A DNA stretch of 64,000 nt from Lysinibacillus antri (GTDB lineage: Bacteria > Bacillota > Bacilli > Bacillales_A > Planococcaceae), in the NCBI RefSeq assembly GCF_003977595.1, contig NZ_RYYR01000013.1, positions 1-64,000 on the forward strand, written 5' to 3'. The translations under genes were made by a program, and so were the position numbers. Each line of letters opens with the position of its first letter. Positions within the stretch are counted from its first letter, which is position 1. The notes under the pieces were generated by a model. The model was not told where the DNA came from. It did no database searches and saw only the letters and a list, made by a program, of their open reading frames with translations. Below are positions 36,157 through 46,761 of the stretch, piece by piece.

Positions 36157-37134
36157 ATGGCACAAATGACGATGATTCAAGCAATTACTGATGCGCTTCG
36201 ATGCGAACTAAAAAATGATAATAATGTTTTAGTATTCGGTGAAGACGTTGGTGTAAACGGTGGGGTTTTCCGTGCGACAGAAGGCCTTCAAAAAGAATTT
36301 GGTGAAGATCGGGTATTCGATACTCCTCTTGCAGAATCTGGAATCGGTGGTTTAGCAGTAGGGTTATGTCTAACTGGTTTCCGTCCCGTACCAGAGATTC
36401 AATTTTTCGGTTTCGTTTTTGAAGTAATGGATTCAATTAGCGGACAATTAGCGCGTTATCGTTACCGCACTGGAAATACATTTAGTATGCCTGTAACAAT
36501 TCGTTCTCCATTCGGTGGAGGCGTTCATACACCTGAAATGCACTCAGATAGTTTAGAAGGATTAATGGCACAACAACCAGGTTTAAAAGTGGTTATTCCA
36601 TCAACTCCTTACGATGCAAAAGGTTTATTAATTTCATCGATTCGCGACAATGATCCAGTTGTATTTTTAGAGCATTTAAAATTATACCGTTCATTCCGTG
36701 AAGAAGTTCCTGAAGAATCATATACAGTTCCTATTGGAAAAGCGGATGTAAAGCGTGAAGGTACAGACTTATCAATTTTTGCTTATGGCTTAATGGTTCA
36801 TGAAAGCTTAAAAGCAGCTGAAGAACTTGAAAAAGAAGGATACTCAGTTGAAGTAGTTGACTTACGTACAATTCAACCATTAGATATTGAGACAATTATT
36901 GCTTCTGTTGAAAAAACAAACCGTGCAATCGTTGTTCAAGAAGCACAAAAACAAGCAGGTATTGCAGCAAATGTAGTATCAGAAATTACTGAACGTGCAA
37001 TTTTAAGTTTGGAAGCTCCTGTATTACGCGTAGCAGCGCCAGATACAATTTATCCATTCCCACAAGCTGAAAATATTTGGTTACCAAACTTTAAAGATAT
37101 AATCGAGACTGCGAAAAAAGTATTAACATTCTAA
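36157..37134 (+). CDS. pdhB: Pyruvate dehydrogenase E1 component beta subunit
   Basis: A 325-residue transketolase-like E1-beta. Conserved blocks include [18 protein letters not shown] (catalytic Glu region near 28), [16 protein letters not shown] and [22 protein letters not shown] at the end of pdhA precedes the ATG. It works with PdhA in the pyruvate dehydrogenase complex. Confidence 0.96.
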   Translation: MAQMTMIQAITDALRCELKNDNNVLVFGEDVGVNGGVFRATEGLQKEFGEDRVFDTPLAESGIGGLAVGLCLTGFRPVPEIQFFGFVFEVMDSISGQLARYRYRTGNTFSMPVTIRSPFGGGVHTPEMHSDSLEGLMAQQPGLKVVIPSTPYDAKGLLISSIRDNDPVVFLEHLKLYRSFREEVPEESYTVPIGKADVKREGTDLSIFAYGLMVHESLKAAEELEKEGYSVEVVDLRTIQPLDIETIIASVEKTNRAIVVQEAQKQAGIAANVVSEITERAILSLEAPVLRVAAPDTIYPFPQAENIWLPNFKDIIETAKKVLTF

Positions 37135-37162
37135 TAGTTGCATAAAGGAAAGGGTGAATAGT

Positions 37163-38536
37163 ATGGCGTTTGAATTCCGCATGCCTGACATTGGGGAAGG
37201 TATACATGAAGGTGAAATCGTAAAGTGGTTCGTTAAAGCTGGTGATAAAGTACAAGAAGATGATGTGCTATGTGAAATCCAAAATGATAAAGCTGTTGTT
37301 GAAATTCCATCACCAGTAGAAGGAACTGTTGAAGAAGTAGTGGTAGCAGAAGGAACTGTTGCGGTAGTAGGAGACGTATTAATTCGTTTAGATGCTCCTG
37401 GCTATGAAAATATGCAATTAAAAGGTGATATGCATGCTGAAGAAAATAACACTGCAACAACAGCAGCACAAGTTCAAGCAACTGCTGAAGATGGGGATAA
37501 AGTAGAAAAAGCGCCTGTTGAAGGTGATTCAGGTGAAGTCGATAACACGATTAAACCAGTTGCTGCAGCCTCAACTGCGCCAGCTACGTCATCAGATAAA
37601 CGAGTAGTCGCAATGCCTTCTGTTCGCAAATTTGCAAGATCAAATGATGTAGATATTACACAAGTAAATGGTTCAGGTAAAAATGGACGCATAACAAAAG
37701 AAGATGTAGAAAGCTTTATGAAGGGTGGAGCGGCTCCTACACCTGTTCAAGCAGCGGTTGAAGTGGAACAAACAATTAGTGAAACAGTTGAAGAAACTAC
37801 TCCTACTAAGGTTCCTGTTAACCTAGAAGGAGAATTCCCAGAAACGCGTGAAAAAATTTCTGGAATTCGTAAAGCAATTGCAAAAGCTATGGTTCATTCA
37901 AAACAAACTGCGCCTCACGTAACATTAATGGACGAAGTAGATGTTACGGAATTAGTTGCACATCGTAAAAAATTCAAAGATGTAGCTGCATCTAAAGGAA
38001 TTAAATTAACATACTTACCTTATGTCGTAAAAGCGTTAGTTTCAACTTTACGCGAATATCCAGAATTTAATGTTTCATTTGATGATGCAACAAGTGAAAT
38101 TATTCAAAAACATTACTATAATATTGGAATAGCTGCAGATACTGAAAAAGGATTACTCGTACCAGTAGTAAAACATGCTGACCGTAAATCAATTTTCACG
38201 ATTTCAGCAGAAATTAACGAATTAGCGACAAAAGCTCGCGAAGGTAAATTAGCACCAAATGAAATGAAAGGCGGTACAATGTCGATTACGAATATTGGAT
38301 CCGCTGGTGGACAATGGTTTACGCCAGTAATTAACCACCCAGAAGTAGCTATTTTAGGTATTGGAAGAATTTCTGAGAAACCAATAATAAAAAATGGTGA
38401 AATTGTAGCCGCACCTGTGTTAGCATTATCATTGAGCTTTGATCATCGCATGATCGACGGTGCAACGGCGCAAAATGCTTTAAATCACTTAAAACGTTTG
38501 CTAAGTGAACCGGAACTTTTATTAATGGAGGCGTAA
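37163..38536 (+). CDS. pdhC: Dihydrolipoamide acetyltransferase (E2)
   Basis: A 457-residue E2 core protein with one lipoyl domain (2-80; the lipoylated Lys43 in [10 protein letters not shown]). An Ala/Glu/Thr-rich linker leads to the peripheral subunit-binding domain (about 150-188; [15 protein letters not shown]). After a second linker comes the catalytic domain (about 225-457), with the active-site block [19 protein letters not shown] at 37154 is also in frame, but AAGGAAAGGGTG suits the ATG at 37163. Confidence 0.96.
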   Translation: MAFEFRMPDIGEGIHEGEIVKWFVKAGDKVQEDDVLCEIQNDKAVVEIPSPVEGTVEEVVVAEGTVAVVGDVLIRLDAPGYENMQLKGDMHAEENNTATTAAQVQATAEDGDKVEKAPVEGDSGEVDNTIKPVAAASTAPATSSDKRVVAMPSVRKFARSNDVDITQVNGSGKNGRITKEDVESFMKGGAAPTPVQAAVEVEQTISETVEETTPTKVPVNLEGEFPETREKISGIRKAIAKAMVHSKQTAPHVTLMDEVDVTELVAHRKKFKDVAASKGIKLTYLPYVVKALVSTLREYPEFNVSFDDATSEIIQKHYYNIGIAADTEKGLLVPVVKHADRKSIFTISAEINELATKAREGKLAPNEMKGGTMSITNIGSAGGQWFTPVINHPEVAILGIGRISEKPIIKNGEIVAAPVLALSLSFDHRMIDGATAQNALNHLKRLLSEPELLLMEA

Positions 38537-38541
38537 TCATA

Positions 38542-39954
38542 ATGGTAGTAGGAGATTTTGCAATTGAAATTGATACATTAGTCGTAGGGGCTGGTCCTGG
38601 TGGCTATGTAGCAGCAATTCGTGCAGCTCAAACTGGACAAAAAGTAACAATTGTAGAAAAAGATGTAGTAGGTGGCGTGTGCTTAAACGTTGGATGTATC
38701 CCATCAAAAGCGTTAATTTCAGTTGGTCACCGTTTCGAACAGGCAAAACATTCAGAAGACATGGGAGTATTTGCTTCTGAAGTTTCTCTTAACTTTGAAA
38801 AAGTTCAAGAATTTAAAAATAGCGTTGTTAAAAAATTAACAGGCGGCGTTGAAGGTCTTTTAAAAGGAAATAAAGTAGAAATCGTAAAAGGTGAAGCGTA
38901 CTTCGTTGATGCGAATACTGTTCGTATTATTGATGGAGATTCTGCTCAAACATATACGTTTAAAAATGCAATCCTAGCTACTGGGTCACGTCCTGTAGAA
39001 ATTCCAACATTTAAATACTCTAAACGTGTTCTTAACTCAACTGGAGCACTTAACTTAACGGAATTACCAAGCAAATTAGTTGTAATCGGTGGCGGTTATA
39101 TCGGAACAGAATTAGGTTCTGCATTCGCTAACTTTGGTACTGAAGTGACAATTATCGAAGGTGGCAAAGACATCTTAGCTGGTTTCGAAAAACAAATGAC
39201 TCAAATCGTGAAAAAAGGTCTTAAGAAAAAAGGCGTAACAATCGAAGTAGGCGCTTCTGCAAAAGGTGTGGAAGAGACTGAAACTGGTGTTGTTGTTACT
39301 TATGAAGTAAAAGGCGAAGAGAAAAAAGTCGAAGCGGATTACGTATTAGTAACAGTAGGACGTCGACCAAATACAGATGAAATTGGTTTAGAACAAATCG
39401 GTGTTGAATTTGCTGAGCGTGGATTAATTAAAGTCGACAAACAATGCCGTACGAACATTCCAAACATTTATGCAATTGGGGATATCGTTGATGGTCCACA
39501 ACTTGCGCATAAAGCTTCATATGAAGGTAAAGTTGCTGCGGAAGCAATTGCTGGTGAAAAATCAGTAGTTGATTACTTAGCAATTCCAGCTGTATGCTTC
39601 ACAGATCCAGAAATGGCTACTGTAGGCTACAACGAAGAACAAGCAAAAGCTGAAGGATTAGAAGTATCTGTTGCAAAATTCCCATTTGCTGCAAATGGTC
39701 GTGCACTTGCATTAAACCAAACAGAAGGCTTCGTAAAACTTGTTGCTCGTAAAGAGGACGGTTTATTAGTTGGTGCTCAAATCATCGGTGCTGGAGCTTC
39801 TGACATGATTTCTGAATTGTGTTTAGCAATTGAAGGTGGTATGACTGCAGAAGATATCGCCCTAACAATTCACCCTCACCCAACATTAGGTGAAATCACA
39901 ATGGAAACTGCTGAAGTATTACTTGGTAACCCAATTCATATTATTTCAAAATAA
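38542..39954 (+). CDS. pdhD: Dihydrolipoyl dehydrogenase (E3)
   Basis: A 470-residue FAD flavoprotein with the FAD loop [12 protein letters not shown] (14-25), redox-active Cys47/Cys52 ([13 protein letters not shown]) and the NAD loop [12 protein letters not shown] near 180. The C-terminal HPHPTLGE contains the catalytic His-Glu pair. It reoxidises lipoamide for PDH and probably for other 2-oxoacid complexes. GGAGGCG precedes the ATG. A strong terminator follows. Confidence 0.97.
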   Translation: MVVGDFAIEIDTLVVGAGPGGYVAAIRAAQTGQKVTIVEKDVVGGVCLNVGCIPSKALISVGHRFEQAKHSEDMGVFASEVSLNFEKVQEFKNSVVKKLTGGVEGLLKGNKVEIVKGEAYFVDANTVRIIDGDSAQTYTFKNAILATGSRPVEIPTFKYSKRVLNSTGALNLTELPSKLVVIGGGYIGTELGSAFANFGTEVTIIEGGKDILAGFEKQMTQIVKKGLKKKGVTIEVGASAKGVEETETGVVVTYEVKGEEKKVEADYVLVTVGRRPNTDEIGLEQIGVEFAERGLIKVDKQCRTNIPNIYAIGDIVDGPQLAHKASYEGKVAAEAIAGEKSVVDYLAIPAVCFTDPEMATVGYNEEQAKAEGLEVSVAKFPFAANGRALALNQTEGFVKLVARKEDGLLVGAQIIGAGASDMISELCLAIEGGMTAEDIALTIHPHPTLGEITMETAEVLLGNPIHIISK

Positions 39955-39966
39955 ATTTTAATTATT

Positions 39967-40017
39967 AAACACGCCATTTTGCGCATATCATATAGCGTAA
40001 AATGGCGTGTTTTTATT
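39967..40017 (+). terminator. Intrinsic terminator of pdhABCD
   Basis: AAACACGCCATTTT pairs with AAAATGGCGTGTTT, followed by TTATT. Confidence 0.85.
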
Positions 40018-40156
40018 ATTGTATTTGTTAAATCAATTTAAATACCTTATATTATGGAAATATAAATTCATTAAAAGTTCACAAAACCTTCAAAAGGTTC
40101 TCTGGATTTATTATAATATTATAAAAATTCTTAAAAGGCATCCTTGGGAGATTAAG

Positions 40157-41752
40157 ATGAAATTTCATTCAATGCAGTCAAAAATGTTTTTATATAATAT
40201 TTTAATTATCATTCTTATTATGATCGCTACAAGCTTATCATTTTACTTTACGCTTTCAAGTTCGATTAAACAAGAGATTGGGTTAAAGTCATTACAAATT
40301 GCAAAAACAACTGCAAATCGTCCAGATATTATTTCAGCATTTTATACCGAGGACCCATCAAAAATCCTTCAGCCGATTGCAGAGCAAATAAGAATTGAAA
40401 CGGAGTCAGAATACGTTGTAATCGGTGATAAAAATGGGATTCGATATGCTCATCCAGTTGAAGAACAGATTGGACAATCTATGGTAGGTGGCGATAATGA
40501 TGATGCCTTAAAAAGGGGCTTATCTTACACGTCTGAAGCAACGGGTTCACTAGGACCCGCTATTCGAGGGAAGTCACCCATTTTTGGATATGATGGTGCA
40601 ATCATTGGTGTTGTTTCAGTAGGTTATTTAAAAACAGATATCTTTACAATGTTTTTAAAATACTTAGATAATATTATTTTAATTGCTATTTTCGGTGTGC
40701 TAATAGGTGTAATTTGTTCCATACTGTTATCTTCCCACATAAAAAGAGAATTATTAAATTATGAACCTATTGAGATTGCCGAACTATTAAAGCAACAAAA
40801 TGTTTTGATTGAATCTGTAAGAGAAGCAATTATTATGATTAATCATAAAGGGATTATTACAGTTGCAAATTCAGCAGCATACAAAGTGTTATCGATCGAT
40901 GAGGAAAAATCAATAATAGATATGCCTATTCAAAAAGTGATACCAAATTCGCCTATGTTAGAGGTGTTAGCAACTGGTGAGAAACACCTTGACCGACTAA
41001 TGGTTATCGCTGGTAAGAAAACGGTTGTTAATCGTATTCCCATTTGGAATGGAAATAAGATTATAGGTGTTGTTTCAAGTTTTCGATTACAATCTGAAAT
41101 TGATCGTCTTGCTATGGAACTTTCACAAGTAAAAAAATATACAGAGGCACTTAGGGCACAAACCCATGAGTATAATAATTTCCTATATTCGATTTCGGGA
41201 TTAATTCAGCTACAAAATTATGATGAAGCGTTAGAGTTAATTAATAGCGAGCGAGCAGAACAAGGAAGCCTAATCCATTTTATTGCTGAACGTTTAAACG
41301 ACCCATTTATTAGTGGTATTATAATAGGATTTTTTAATAGAGCAAAAGAATTAAAAGTAAAACTTATTTTAGATGAAGACTCTAATTTAGAACGATTACC
41401 AAAATCTTTATCAAAACATTTATTTGTCTCTATTTTAGGAAACTTAATAACAAATGCTTTTGAAGCAGTAGAAGAATTGGAAGAGAAGAACCGAGTTGTT
41501 CGGATATTAATAAGTGATAACGGAAAGGAAATAATTATTGAAGTAGAAGATAGTGGGAAAGGCTTAGATAATAAGATAAAGGATTTAATATTTGAAAGAA
41601 GAGTATCAACAAAGACTTCATCAAAAGACCGGCATGGATATGGTTTATTAAAAGTAAATGAAAATGTAAAAGATCTAGGTGGTATTATCTACACAGAGAA
41701 TGGTGATTTAGGGGGAGCATTGTTTGTCGTCGTGATTCATAAGGGGGAGTAA
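40157..41752 (+). CDS. Sensor histidine kinase, CitA/DcuS type
   Basis: A 531-residue membrane kinase. TM1 (about 10-32) is followed by an extracytoplasmic PAS-like domain (about 35-165; YVVIGDKNGIRYAHP, SPIFGYDGAIIGVVSVGY) and TM2 (about 172-195). Then come a cytoplasmic PAS (about 215-320), a short dimerisation helix with the phospho-His in RAQTHEYNNFLYSISGL, and a HATPase (about 425-530; NLITNAFEAVEEL, GKGLDNKIKDLIF, HGYGLLKVNENV). CitA/DcuS kinases sense di- or tricarboxylates. GGGAG lies before the ATG at 40157. With the adjacent regulator it probably controls tctCBA. Confidence 0.87.
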   Translation: MKFHSMQSKMFLYNILIIILIMIATSLSFYFTLSSSIKQEIGLKSLQIAKTTANRPDIISAFYTEDPSKILQPIAEQIRIETESEYVVIGDKNGIRYAHPVEEQIGQSMVGGDNDDALKRGLSYTSEATGSLGPAIRGKSPIFGYDGAIIGVVSVGYLKTDIFTMFLKYLDNIILIAIFGVLIGVICSILLSSHIKRELLNYEPIEIAELLKQQNVLIESVREAIIMINHKGIITVANSAAYKVLSIDEEKSIIDMPIQKVIPNSPMLEVLATGEKHLDRLMVIAGKKTVVNRIPIWNGNKIIGVVSSFRLQSEIDRLAMELSQVKKYTEALRAQTHEYNNFLYSISGLIQLQNYDEALELINSERAEQGSLIHFIAERLNDPFISGIIIGFFNRAKELKVKLILDEDSNLERLPKSLSKHLFVSILGNLITNAFEAVEELEEKNRVVRILISDNGKEIIIEVEDSGKGLDNKIKDLIFERRVSTKTSSKDRHGYGLLKVNENVKDLGGIIYTENGDLGGALFVVVIHKGE

Positions 41753-41756
41753 AGTA

Positions 41757-42443
41757 ATGCATGATGTAATAGAAGTATTAATAGTTGAAGATGATAAGAG
41801 AATTGCAAATATCCATAAGAAGTTTATTGAAAAATTGAATAACTTTCGGAATATTGGAATAGCGTTAACAACTGAGGAAGCCTTTGACTGGATAGATTCC
41901 TTTAAACCTCATTTAGTTTTACTAGATGTATATTTTCCAGATCAATTAGGAACTGAAGTTTTAGAATATATTAAGAATAATAGTCCAGATACTGATGTGA
42001 TATTTATTACTGCTGCTTCTGAATCGGATATTCTGAAAAAGGCTTTTCGAGGAGGGGTAGTGGATTATCTATTAAAGCCATTAACCTTTGAACGTTTTAA
42101 AGAAAGTTTAGAAAGCTATCATGCGAAAAGAATGTTGTTAGAAAAGAAAACCCATTTGGATGAGCATGAAATAAAAGAAATATGGAAAAAGTCAAAAGAC
42201 AAACAAATGGAAGCAGTTACTCCAAAAGGCATTGATATCATTACAAGAAATAAAGTTTTTGATTATTTAAAAGTATGTTATGAAGGAATTACGGCAGAAA
42301 GACTTGGAAATGATTTAGGGATGAGTCGTTCAACTGCAAGAAGATACTTAGAACACTTAGTATCTGAGAATAAGGCATTTACAGACTTAATTTATGGAAC
42401 AGTAGGAAGACCAGAGCGACGGTACTTTCTAAATAAAATTTAA
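41757..42443 (+). CDS. Response regulator, CitB/DcuR type
   Basis: A 228-residue regulator. The receiver domain (5-125) has acidic VEDD near residue 11-14, the phospho-acceptor Asp in PHLVLLDVYFPD near 59, and Lys in DYLLKPLTF near 109. A C-terminal HTH (about 160-225; EGITAERLGNDLGMSRSTAR) follows. It starts 4 nt after the kinase stop codon, so the two are co-translated. A terminator separates it from tctC, its likely target. Confidence 0.88.
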   Translation: MHDVIEVLIVEDDKRIANIHKKFIEKLNNFRNIGIALTTEEAFDWIDSFKPHLVLLDVYFPDQLGTEVLEYIKNNSPDTDVIFITAASESDILKKAFRGGVVDYLLKPLTFERFKESLESYHAKRMLLEKKTHLDEHEIKEIWKKSKDKQMEAVTPKGIDIITRNKVFDYLKVCYEGITAERLGNDLGMSRSTARRYLEHLVSENKAFTDLIYGTVGRPERRYFLNKI

Positions 42444-42452
42444 AATCGTACT

Positions 42453-42502
42453 AAAAGGTATAGATCTGTTGGAAAGAAAAACAGGTCTATACCTTTTTTT
42501 CA
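42453..42502 (+). terminator. Intrinsic terminator of the two-component operon
   Basis: AAAAGGTATAGATCTGT pairs with ACAGGTCTATACCTTTT, followed by TTTT. Confidence 0.85.
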
Positions 42503-42567
42503 TAAATAATATGAACAAAATTACCTTTATGCAACAAATATGAGTTTATTCTCCTTTTATTGTTTTT

Positions 42568-42581
42568 AGAATACGCTTTCA
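42568..42581. promoter_or_regulatory. cre-like site upstream of tctC
   Basis: AGAATACGCTTTCA resembles the CcpA cre consensus TGWAANCGNTNWCA with two mismatches in the left half. It lies 60 nt upstream of tctC, where carbon catabolite repression of tricarboxylate uptake would be expected. Confidence 0.4.
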
Positions 42582-42640
42582 TTAATGTATTCTTATACAC
42601 CAAACAAGATGTTGGTTTTTAACAAAAGGGGAGATAAAAC

Positions 42641-43672
42641 ATGAGAAAAAAATTAATCACTTTTGGTACAGCCTTAATGCTTTCTCTAGGCTTAGCGGCT
42701 TGTAGCAGTTCTTCGGAAAAAACTGAAACAAGTGGGCCAGCTGCAGATGGTTCATCTGGCTATCCAGAAAGTAATATTACAATTGTTGCACCATCAGGGG
42801 CAGGTGGTGGATGGGATTTAACAGCACGTGCAGTCTCAAAAGTAATGAGTGATACAAGTCTAGTAGAAAAGCCAATCACTGTTGAAAATAGAGCAGGTGG
42901 CGGCGGAGCAGTATTTATGGCTGAGTATGCAACGAAAGAAGCAGAAAATGATTACATGCTAATGGCAAAATCACCACCTATTTTAATTAACAATTTAAAA
43001 GCTGAGGGAAATAGTCCTTATGGATATAAAGATACAACACCACTTGCACAGTTAACACGTGATTATGGTGCAATTGTAGTGAAAGCGGATTCACAGTTTA
43101 ATACGTTAACTGAGTTATTAGAGGCAATCAAAAAAGATCCAACTTCTATTACGATGGCGGGTGGATCTGCACCAGGTTCAATGGATCATCTTGTAGGTGT
43201 TTTACCTGCATATGGATATGGGATTGATCCAAAAACAGTAAAATATGTTTCTTACGATGGTGGGGGAGAAGCGATTGCAGCATTATTAGGTGGAAACGCT
43301 GATGCAATTGCAACGGATGCTTCAGCAATTGCAGAATATGTAAAATCTGGAGATGTAAAAGTCCTTGCAGTAAGCTCTGCTGAACGCTTATCAGGCGAAT
43401 TAGAAAATGTCCCAACTTTCCAAGAAGAAGGCGTTGATGCAGAATTTACAATTTGGAGAGGCCTATTCGGTCCGAAAAATATGTCAGAAGAAGCATATGA
43501 ATATTGGACTACAAAATTATCAGAGATGGTTGAAACAGAAGAATGGAAATCTGAATTAGAACGAAATGGTTGGCAATATGAGTATCGTAATGCAGAAGAG
43601 TTCACAGCATTTTTAGAAGAGCAAGAAGCTGTAATTAGCGATTTATTAAAAGCTTTAGATATGCATAAATAA
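42641..43672 (+). CDS. tctC: Tripartite tricarboxylate transporter substrate-binding lipoprotein TctC
   Basis: A 343-residue solute-binding protein of the TTT (Bug/TctC) family. A lipoprotein signal ends in LGLAAC (Cys21). A Ser-rich linker follows, then the Bug fold (ITIVAPSGAGGGWDLTAR near 48; IVVKADSQFNTL; GGSAPGSMDH). It captures citrate or a related tricarboxylate outside the membrane for TctAB. GGGGAG precedes the ATG. The hairpin after the gene probably raises its expression over tctBA. Confidence 0.92.
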   Translation: MRKKLITFGTALMLSLGLAACSSSSEKTETSGPAADGSSGYPESNITIVAPSGAGGGWDLTARAVSKVMSDTSLVEKPITVENRAGGGGAVFMAEYATKEAENDYMLMAKSPPILINNLKAEGNSPYGYKDTTPLAQLTRDYGAIVVKADSQFNTLTELLEAIKKDPTSITMAGGSAPGSMDHLVGVLPAYGYGIDPKTVKYVSYDGGGEAIAALLGGNADAIATDASAIAEYVKSGDVKVLAVSSAERLSGELENVPTFQEEGVDAEFTIWRGLFGPKNMSEEAYEYWTTKLSEMVETEEWKSELERNGWQYEYRNAEEFTAFLEEQEAVISDLLKALDMHK

Positions 43673-43678
43673 TCACAA

Positions 43679-43721
43679 GCTGTCCGATAAGCTGATGCTT
43701 AAAGGACAGCCACTTTTTTAC
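43679..43721 (+). terminator. Intra-operon hairpin between tctC and tctB
   Basis: GCTGTCC (43679-43685) pairs with GGACAGC (43704-43710), followed shortly by TTTTTT. As tctB and tctA continue in the same direction, this is likely a partial terminator or processing site that gives more binding protein than permease. Confidence 0.6.
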
Positions 43722-43789
43722 ATTAATAAGCAAATCCAGGTGTGTAATAGGGATAAATCATGTTCTTCTAAATGAATGGAGGTGCAACA

Positions 43790-44239
43790 ATGACAAAGAC
43801 GTTTGATAAAATTACGGGAATTGTGTTCTTATTAATAAGTATTTTATTTATTTATGAAAGTTTACAAATTTCAGGAAGTGCTTATGGTTCCGCTGTTGGA
43901 CCAAAAACATTTCCGTTAATTTTAGGAATTATATTAGGATTATTAAGTTTACGTTTATTATATGAAACGTTTAACAGCAAATCAGAGCAAAAAGGTAAAT
44001 CTAATTTAGATATTAAAAGATTTGGAATCATACTCTTATCTGCTATTGTTTATGTCTTTTTACTAGAAATCTTAGGTTATGTCATTACAACATTTATTTT
44101 CCTCGTAGTAGCATTTCAAGTTATGGAAAAAGGAAAAATTACTAAAACCCTCATTATTGCTGCTGTTTTTGCTGTAGGAGTGTATGTAATGTATGTAAAT
44201 CTGCTAGGTGGGAATCTACCGAAATTTTCTTTATTTTAA
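43790..44239 (+). CDS. tctB: Tripartite tricarboxylate transporter small subunit TctB
   Basis: A 149-residue membrane protein with about four hydrophobic helices and the TctB-like start ITGIVFLLISILFIYESL. It forms the membrane part of the TTT transporter with TctA. GGAGGTG precedes the ATG at 43790, and an in-frame ATG at 43772 lies upstream of that site. Confidence 0.88.
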   Translation: MTKTFDKITGIVFLLISILFIYESLQISGSAYGSAVGPKTFPLILGIILGLLSLRLLYETFNSKSEQKGKSNLDIKRFGIILLSAIVYVFLLEILGYVITTFIFLVVAFQVMEKGKITKTLIIAAVFAVGVYVMYVNLLGGNLPKFSLF

Positions 44240-44256
44240 TTGTAGGAGGTGGATAA

Positions 44257-45783
44257 ATGAATACATTTCAATTTTTAATAGATGGTTTTGCTACGGCGCT
44301 CCAATGGCATAACATATTGTTTGCACTTGTAGGCGTTATTATTGGAACGGCTGTTGGTGTTTTACCAGGAATTGGTCCAATGAGTGGTGTAGCATTACTT
44401 ATACCAGTTACAGCATCATTAACATCAGGAATGCCAACTGACGCAGCTGCAGCAAGTTCGATTATTCTTTTGGCAGGTGTTTATTATGGAGCGATGTATG
44501 GTGGATCGACAACTTCAATCTTATTAAACACACCTGGGGAATCATCCTCTGTAGTGACAGCACTTGATGGATATCAAATGGCGCAACAAGGTCGTGCAGG
44601 TGCTGCTTTATCTATCGCTGCTATCGGTTCATTTGTAGCGGGCATTATTTCGTTAATTGGATTAGTACTATTAGCAGAACCTTTATCAAACATTGCATTA
44701 GAATTTGGACCTGCAGAATATTTTTCATTAATGCTTTTAGGGTTATGTGCTGTTAGTGGTCTTGCAGGTAAGTCTATGACAAAAGCTTTAATGATGACTA
44801 TTTTTGGTTTAGTGCTAGGAACAATTGGAATTGATGCGGTTTCTGGAATAGCACGCTTCACATATGATCTTCCAGTTTTATATGGAGGTTTAGAATTCTT
44901 AACAATCGCTGTTGGTTTATTTGCTTTAGGGGAAGTTTTTAAAACGATATTAGAACGTGAGGCAGATGCTCAACCAATAGCAAAAATTAATCGTATATTG
45001 CCAACAAAACAAGATTTGAAGGATAGTGCAAAACCAATTACAAGGGGCTCTCTACTTGGGTTCTTCATAGGAGTATTACCAGGCGCAGGAGCAACTTTAG
45101 CATCTTTCTTTTCTTATATTACAGAAAAAAAGTTTAGTAAAAAACCAGATTCATTTGGTAAAGGGAATATCGCTGGCGTGGCAGGTCCAGAATCAGCGAA
45201 CAATGCTGCATCAGGCGGTGCAATGATCCCGCTTTTAACTTTAGGAATTCCGGGGTCTGGAACAACAGCTATACTAATGGGTGCGCTAATTATGTATAAT
45301 GTCCAGCCAGGCCCGTTATTATTTGATGATCATCCACAAATTGCTTGGGGTTTAATTGCTAGTATGTTTATTGGGAACGTAGCTTTGCTTGTATTAAACA
45401 TGCCATTAGTTAAAGTGTTTGCGAAAGTTATCCAAACACCTCAAAAGTATTTACTACCGATTATTATTGCTATTTCATTTTTTGGAGTTTACGCAGTTCA
45501 ATATTCAACGTTTGATTTATATTTGTTGCTTGCTTGTGGTGTATTGGGTTATTTGTTTTCAAAAAATGATTATCCTGTTGCCCCACTTGTTTTGGCATTA
45601 GTTCTAGGTCCGATGCTTGAGAATAATATGCGTCGCGCTTTAACAATTTCTAATGGAGAATGGAACATTTTTGTTACTAGTCCATTATCGTTAATCTTCC
45701 TAGTAATTGCTATGGCTTGGATTTTAGTACCGTTAATTTTAAAATTCACAGGTCGAAAAGTGATTGTTAATGAAGAAGAATAA
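44257..45783 (+). CDS. tctA: Tripartite tricarboxylate transporter large subunit TctA
   Basis: A 508-residue permease with about 11-12 membrane segments. The duplicated TctA motifs are visible: GTAVGVLPGIGPMSGVALLIP near 30-50 and GVLPGAGATLASFFSYITEK near 270. GSTTSILLNTPGESSSV lies near 85. It imports tricarboxylates using an ion gradient. GGAGGTGG precedes the ATG. It closes the tctCBA operon. Confidence 0.93.
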   Translation: MNTFQFLIDGFATALQWHNILFALVGVIIGTAVGVLPGIGPMSGVALLIPVTASLTSGMPTDAAAASSIILLAGVYYGAMYGGSTTSILLNTPGESSSVVTALDGYQMAQQGRAGAALSIAAIGSFVAGIISLIGLVLLAEPLSNIALEFGPAEYFSLMLLGLCAVSGLAGKSMTKALMMTIFGLVLGTIGIDAVSGIARFTYDLPVLYGGLEFLTIAVGLFALGEVFKTILEREADAQPIAKINRILPTKQDLKDSAKPITRGSLLGFFIGVLPGAGATLASFFSYITEKKFSKKPDSFGKGNIAGVAGPESANNAASGGAMIPLLTLGIPGSGTTAILMGALIMYNVQPGPLLFDDHPQIAWGLIASMFIGNVALLVLNMPLVKVFAKVIQTPQKYLLPIIIAISFFGVYAVQYSTFDLYLLLACGVLGYLFSKNDYPVAPLVLALVLGPMLENNMRRALTISNGEWNIFVTSPLSLIFLVIAMAWILVPLILKFTGRKVIVNEEE

Positions 45784-45926
45784 ATTCAAAACATTTTAGA
45801 GGGAATTTTAGCTAAGTTCCTGCGGGGTTTTTAGATCATGCTTTTCCCGTTTCGATATTTACTAGGTTACTGTTGAGAAGTAAATATTATATAATAGAAT
45901 ATAAAAAAGCATGTTGAGGTTACTAT

Positions 45927-46571
45927 ATGAATAATTATCTATCGTTAAAAGACCATGTTTATAATTATATCGTAGAGCAGATTAACAACGGGAGTCTAAT
46001 TGCTGATAAAAAAGTAAATGAGAACGCTATCAGTGAAAGTTTGAATGTTAGTAGAACACCTGTGAGAGAGGCATTAATACAACTTGCATCAGAGGGTTTA
46101 TTAGAAAATGTTCCAAGAAAAGGTTTTGTCATCAAGAGCCTGACAAAGGAAGAAGCGAAGGAAACTTATTTTATCATCGGCACATTAGATGGCCAAGCTG
46201 CATCGCTGGCCGTACCACTATTGACGGAAAAACACATGAAAGAAATGGAGTTCTATATTCAGAGTATCGATTTAGCAATAGATTCTGATAATTTATCAAT
46301 GTATCATAAAATGCAACAGGCTTTTCATGAGGTTTATTTATCTGTGTGTCCGAACAAAAGTCTGGTTAACCTTTTGTTACAACTTCAAAAGAAATTCTTG
46401 AAAGATTTTACTCATTTAGATCCGGAATTTACCAAGAAAAAACTTACAGAAACAAATAATGAACATCGTAAAATGTTGGAGTTTTTTAAAGATAAAAAAG
46501 CGAATGAGCTGGAAAAGTTTATGAGAGATGTACATTGGAATATGGAAAAAGCAGAGCAAGTCCCACTTTAA
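45927..46571 (+). CDS. GntR-family (FCD) transcriptional regulator
   Basis: A 214-residue regulator. The N-terminal winged helix (8-75; KVNENAISESLNVSRTPVREALIQLASEGLLE) is followed by an all-helical FCD ligand domain (about 80-210) with His and Asp metal-ligand candidates. GAGGTTACTAT precedes the ATG. It directly precedes the M20/YfcC operon and probably controls it. TATACAA-type palindromes upstream of that operon, its decayed copy and rocA are candidate operators. Confidence 0.87.
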   Translation: MNNYLSLKDHVYNYIVEQINNGSLIADKKVNENAISESLNVSRTPVREALIQLASEGLLENVPRKGFVIKSLTKEEAKETYFIIGTLDGQAASLAVPLLTEKHMKEMEFYIQSIDLAIDSDNLSMYHKMQQAFHEVYLSVCPNKSLVNLLLQLQKKFLKDFTHLDPEFTKKKLTETNNEHRKMLEFFKDKKANELEKFMRDVHWNMEKAEQVPL

Positions 46572-46584
46572 GTTCTAAATAATA

Positions 46585-46626
46585 AAAAAATTCTGTTTCA
46601 ATTAAAATTGAAACAGAATTTTTTTA
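46585..46626. terminator. Strong terminator after gntR
   Basis: AAAAAATTCTGTTTCAATT pairs with AATTGAAACAGAATTTTTT in a nearly perfect stem that has a T-tract on both strands. Confidence 0.88.
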
Positions 46627-46650
46627 TTGCTAAAAATACAAAATGCAATA

Positions 46651-46670
46651 TATAATATACAATATACAAA
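46651..46670. promoter_or_regulatory. Candidate GntR operator upstream of the M20 operon
   Basis: TATAATATACAATATACAAA shares TATACAATATA with the perfect palindrome upstream of rocA (57582-57599). A shorter relative occurs in the same position before the paralogous M20 gene (58045-58066). Confidence 0.5.
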
Positions 46671-46761
46671 AAGAGTGACAATTCTGTTTTGTTGAAATAC
46701 TAGTAATAAAGAGAAAAGAAAGATAGAAAAGTAGAAAAAATAGAATAGGGGATGTCTTAAA

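Noticed and set aside
40007-40156. N-terminal extension of the sensor kinase
   Set aside because: It begins inside the pdh terminator and has no ribosome binding site. GGGAG precedes the ATG at 40157.
42568-42581. Strong cre at tctC
   Set aside because: Listed only as cre-like because two consensus positions in the left arm do not match.
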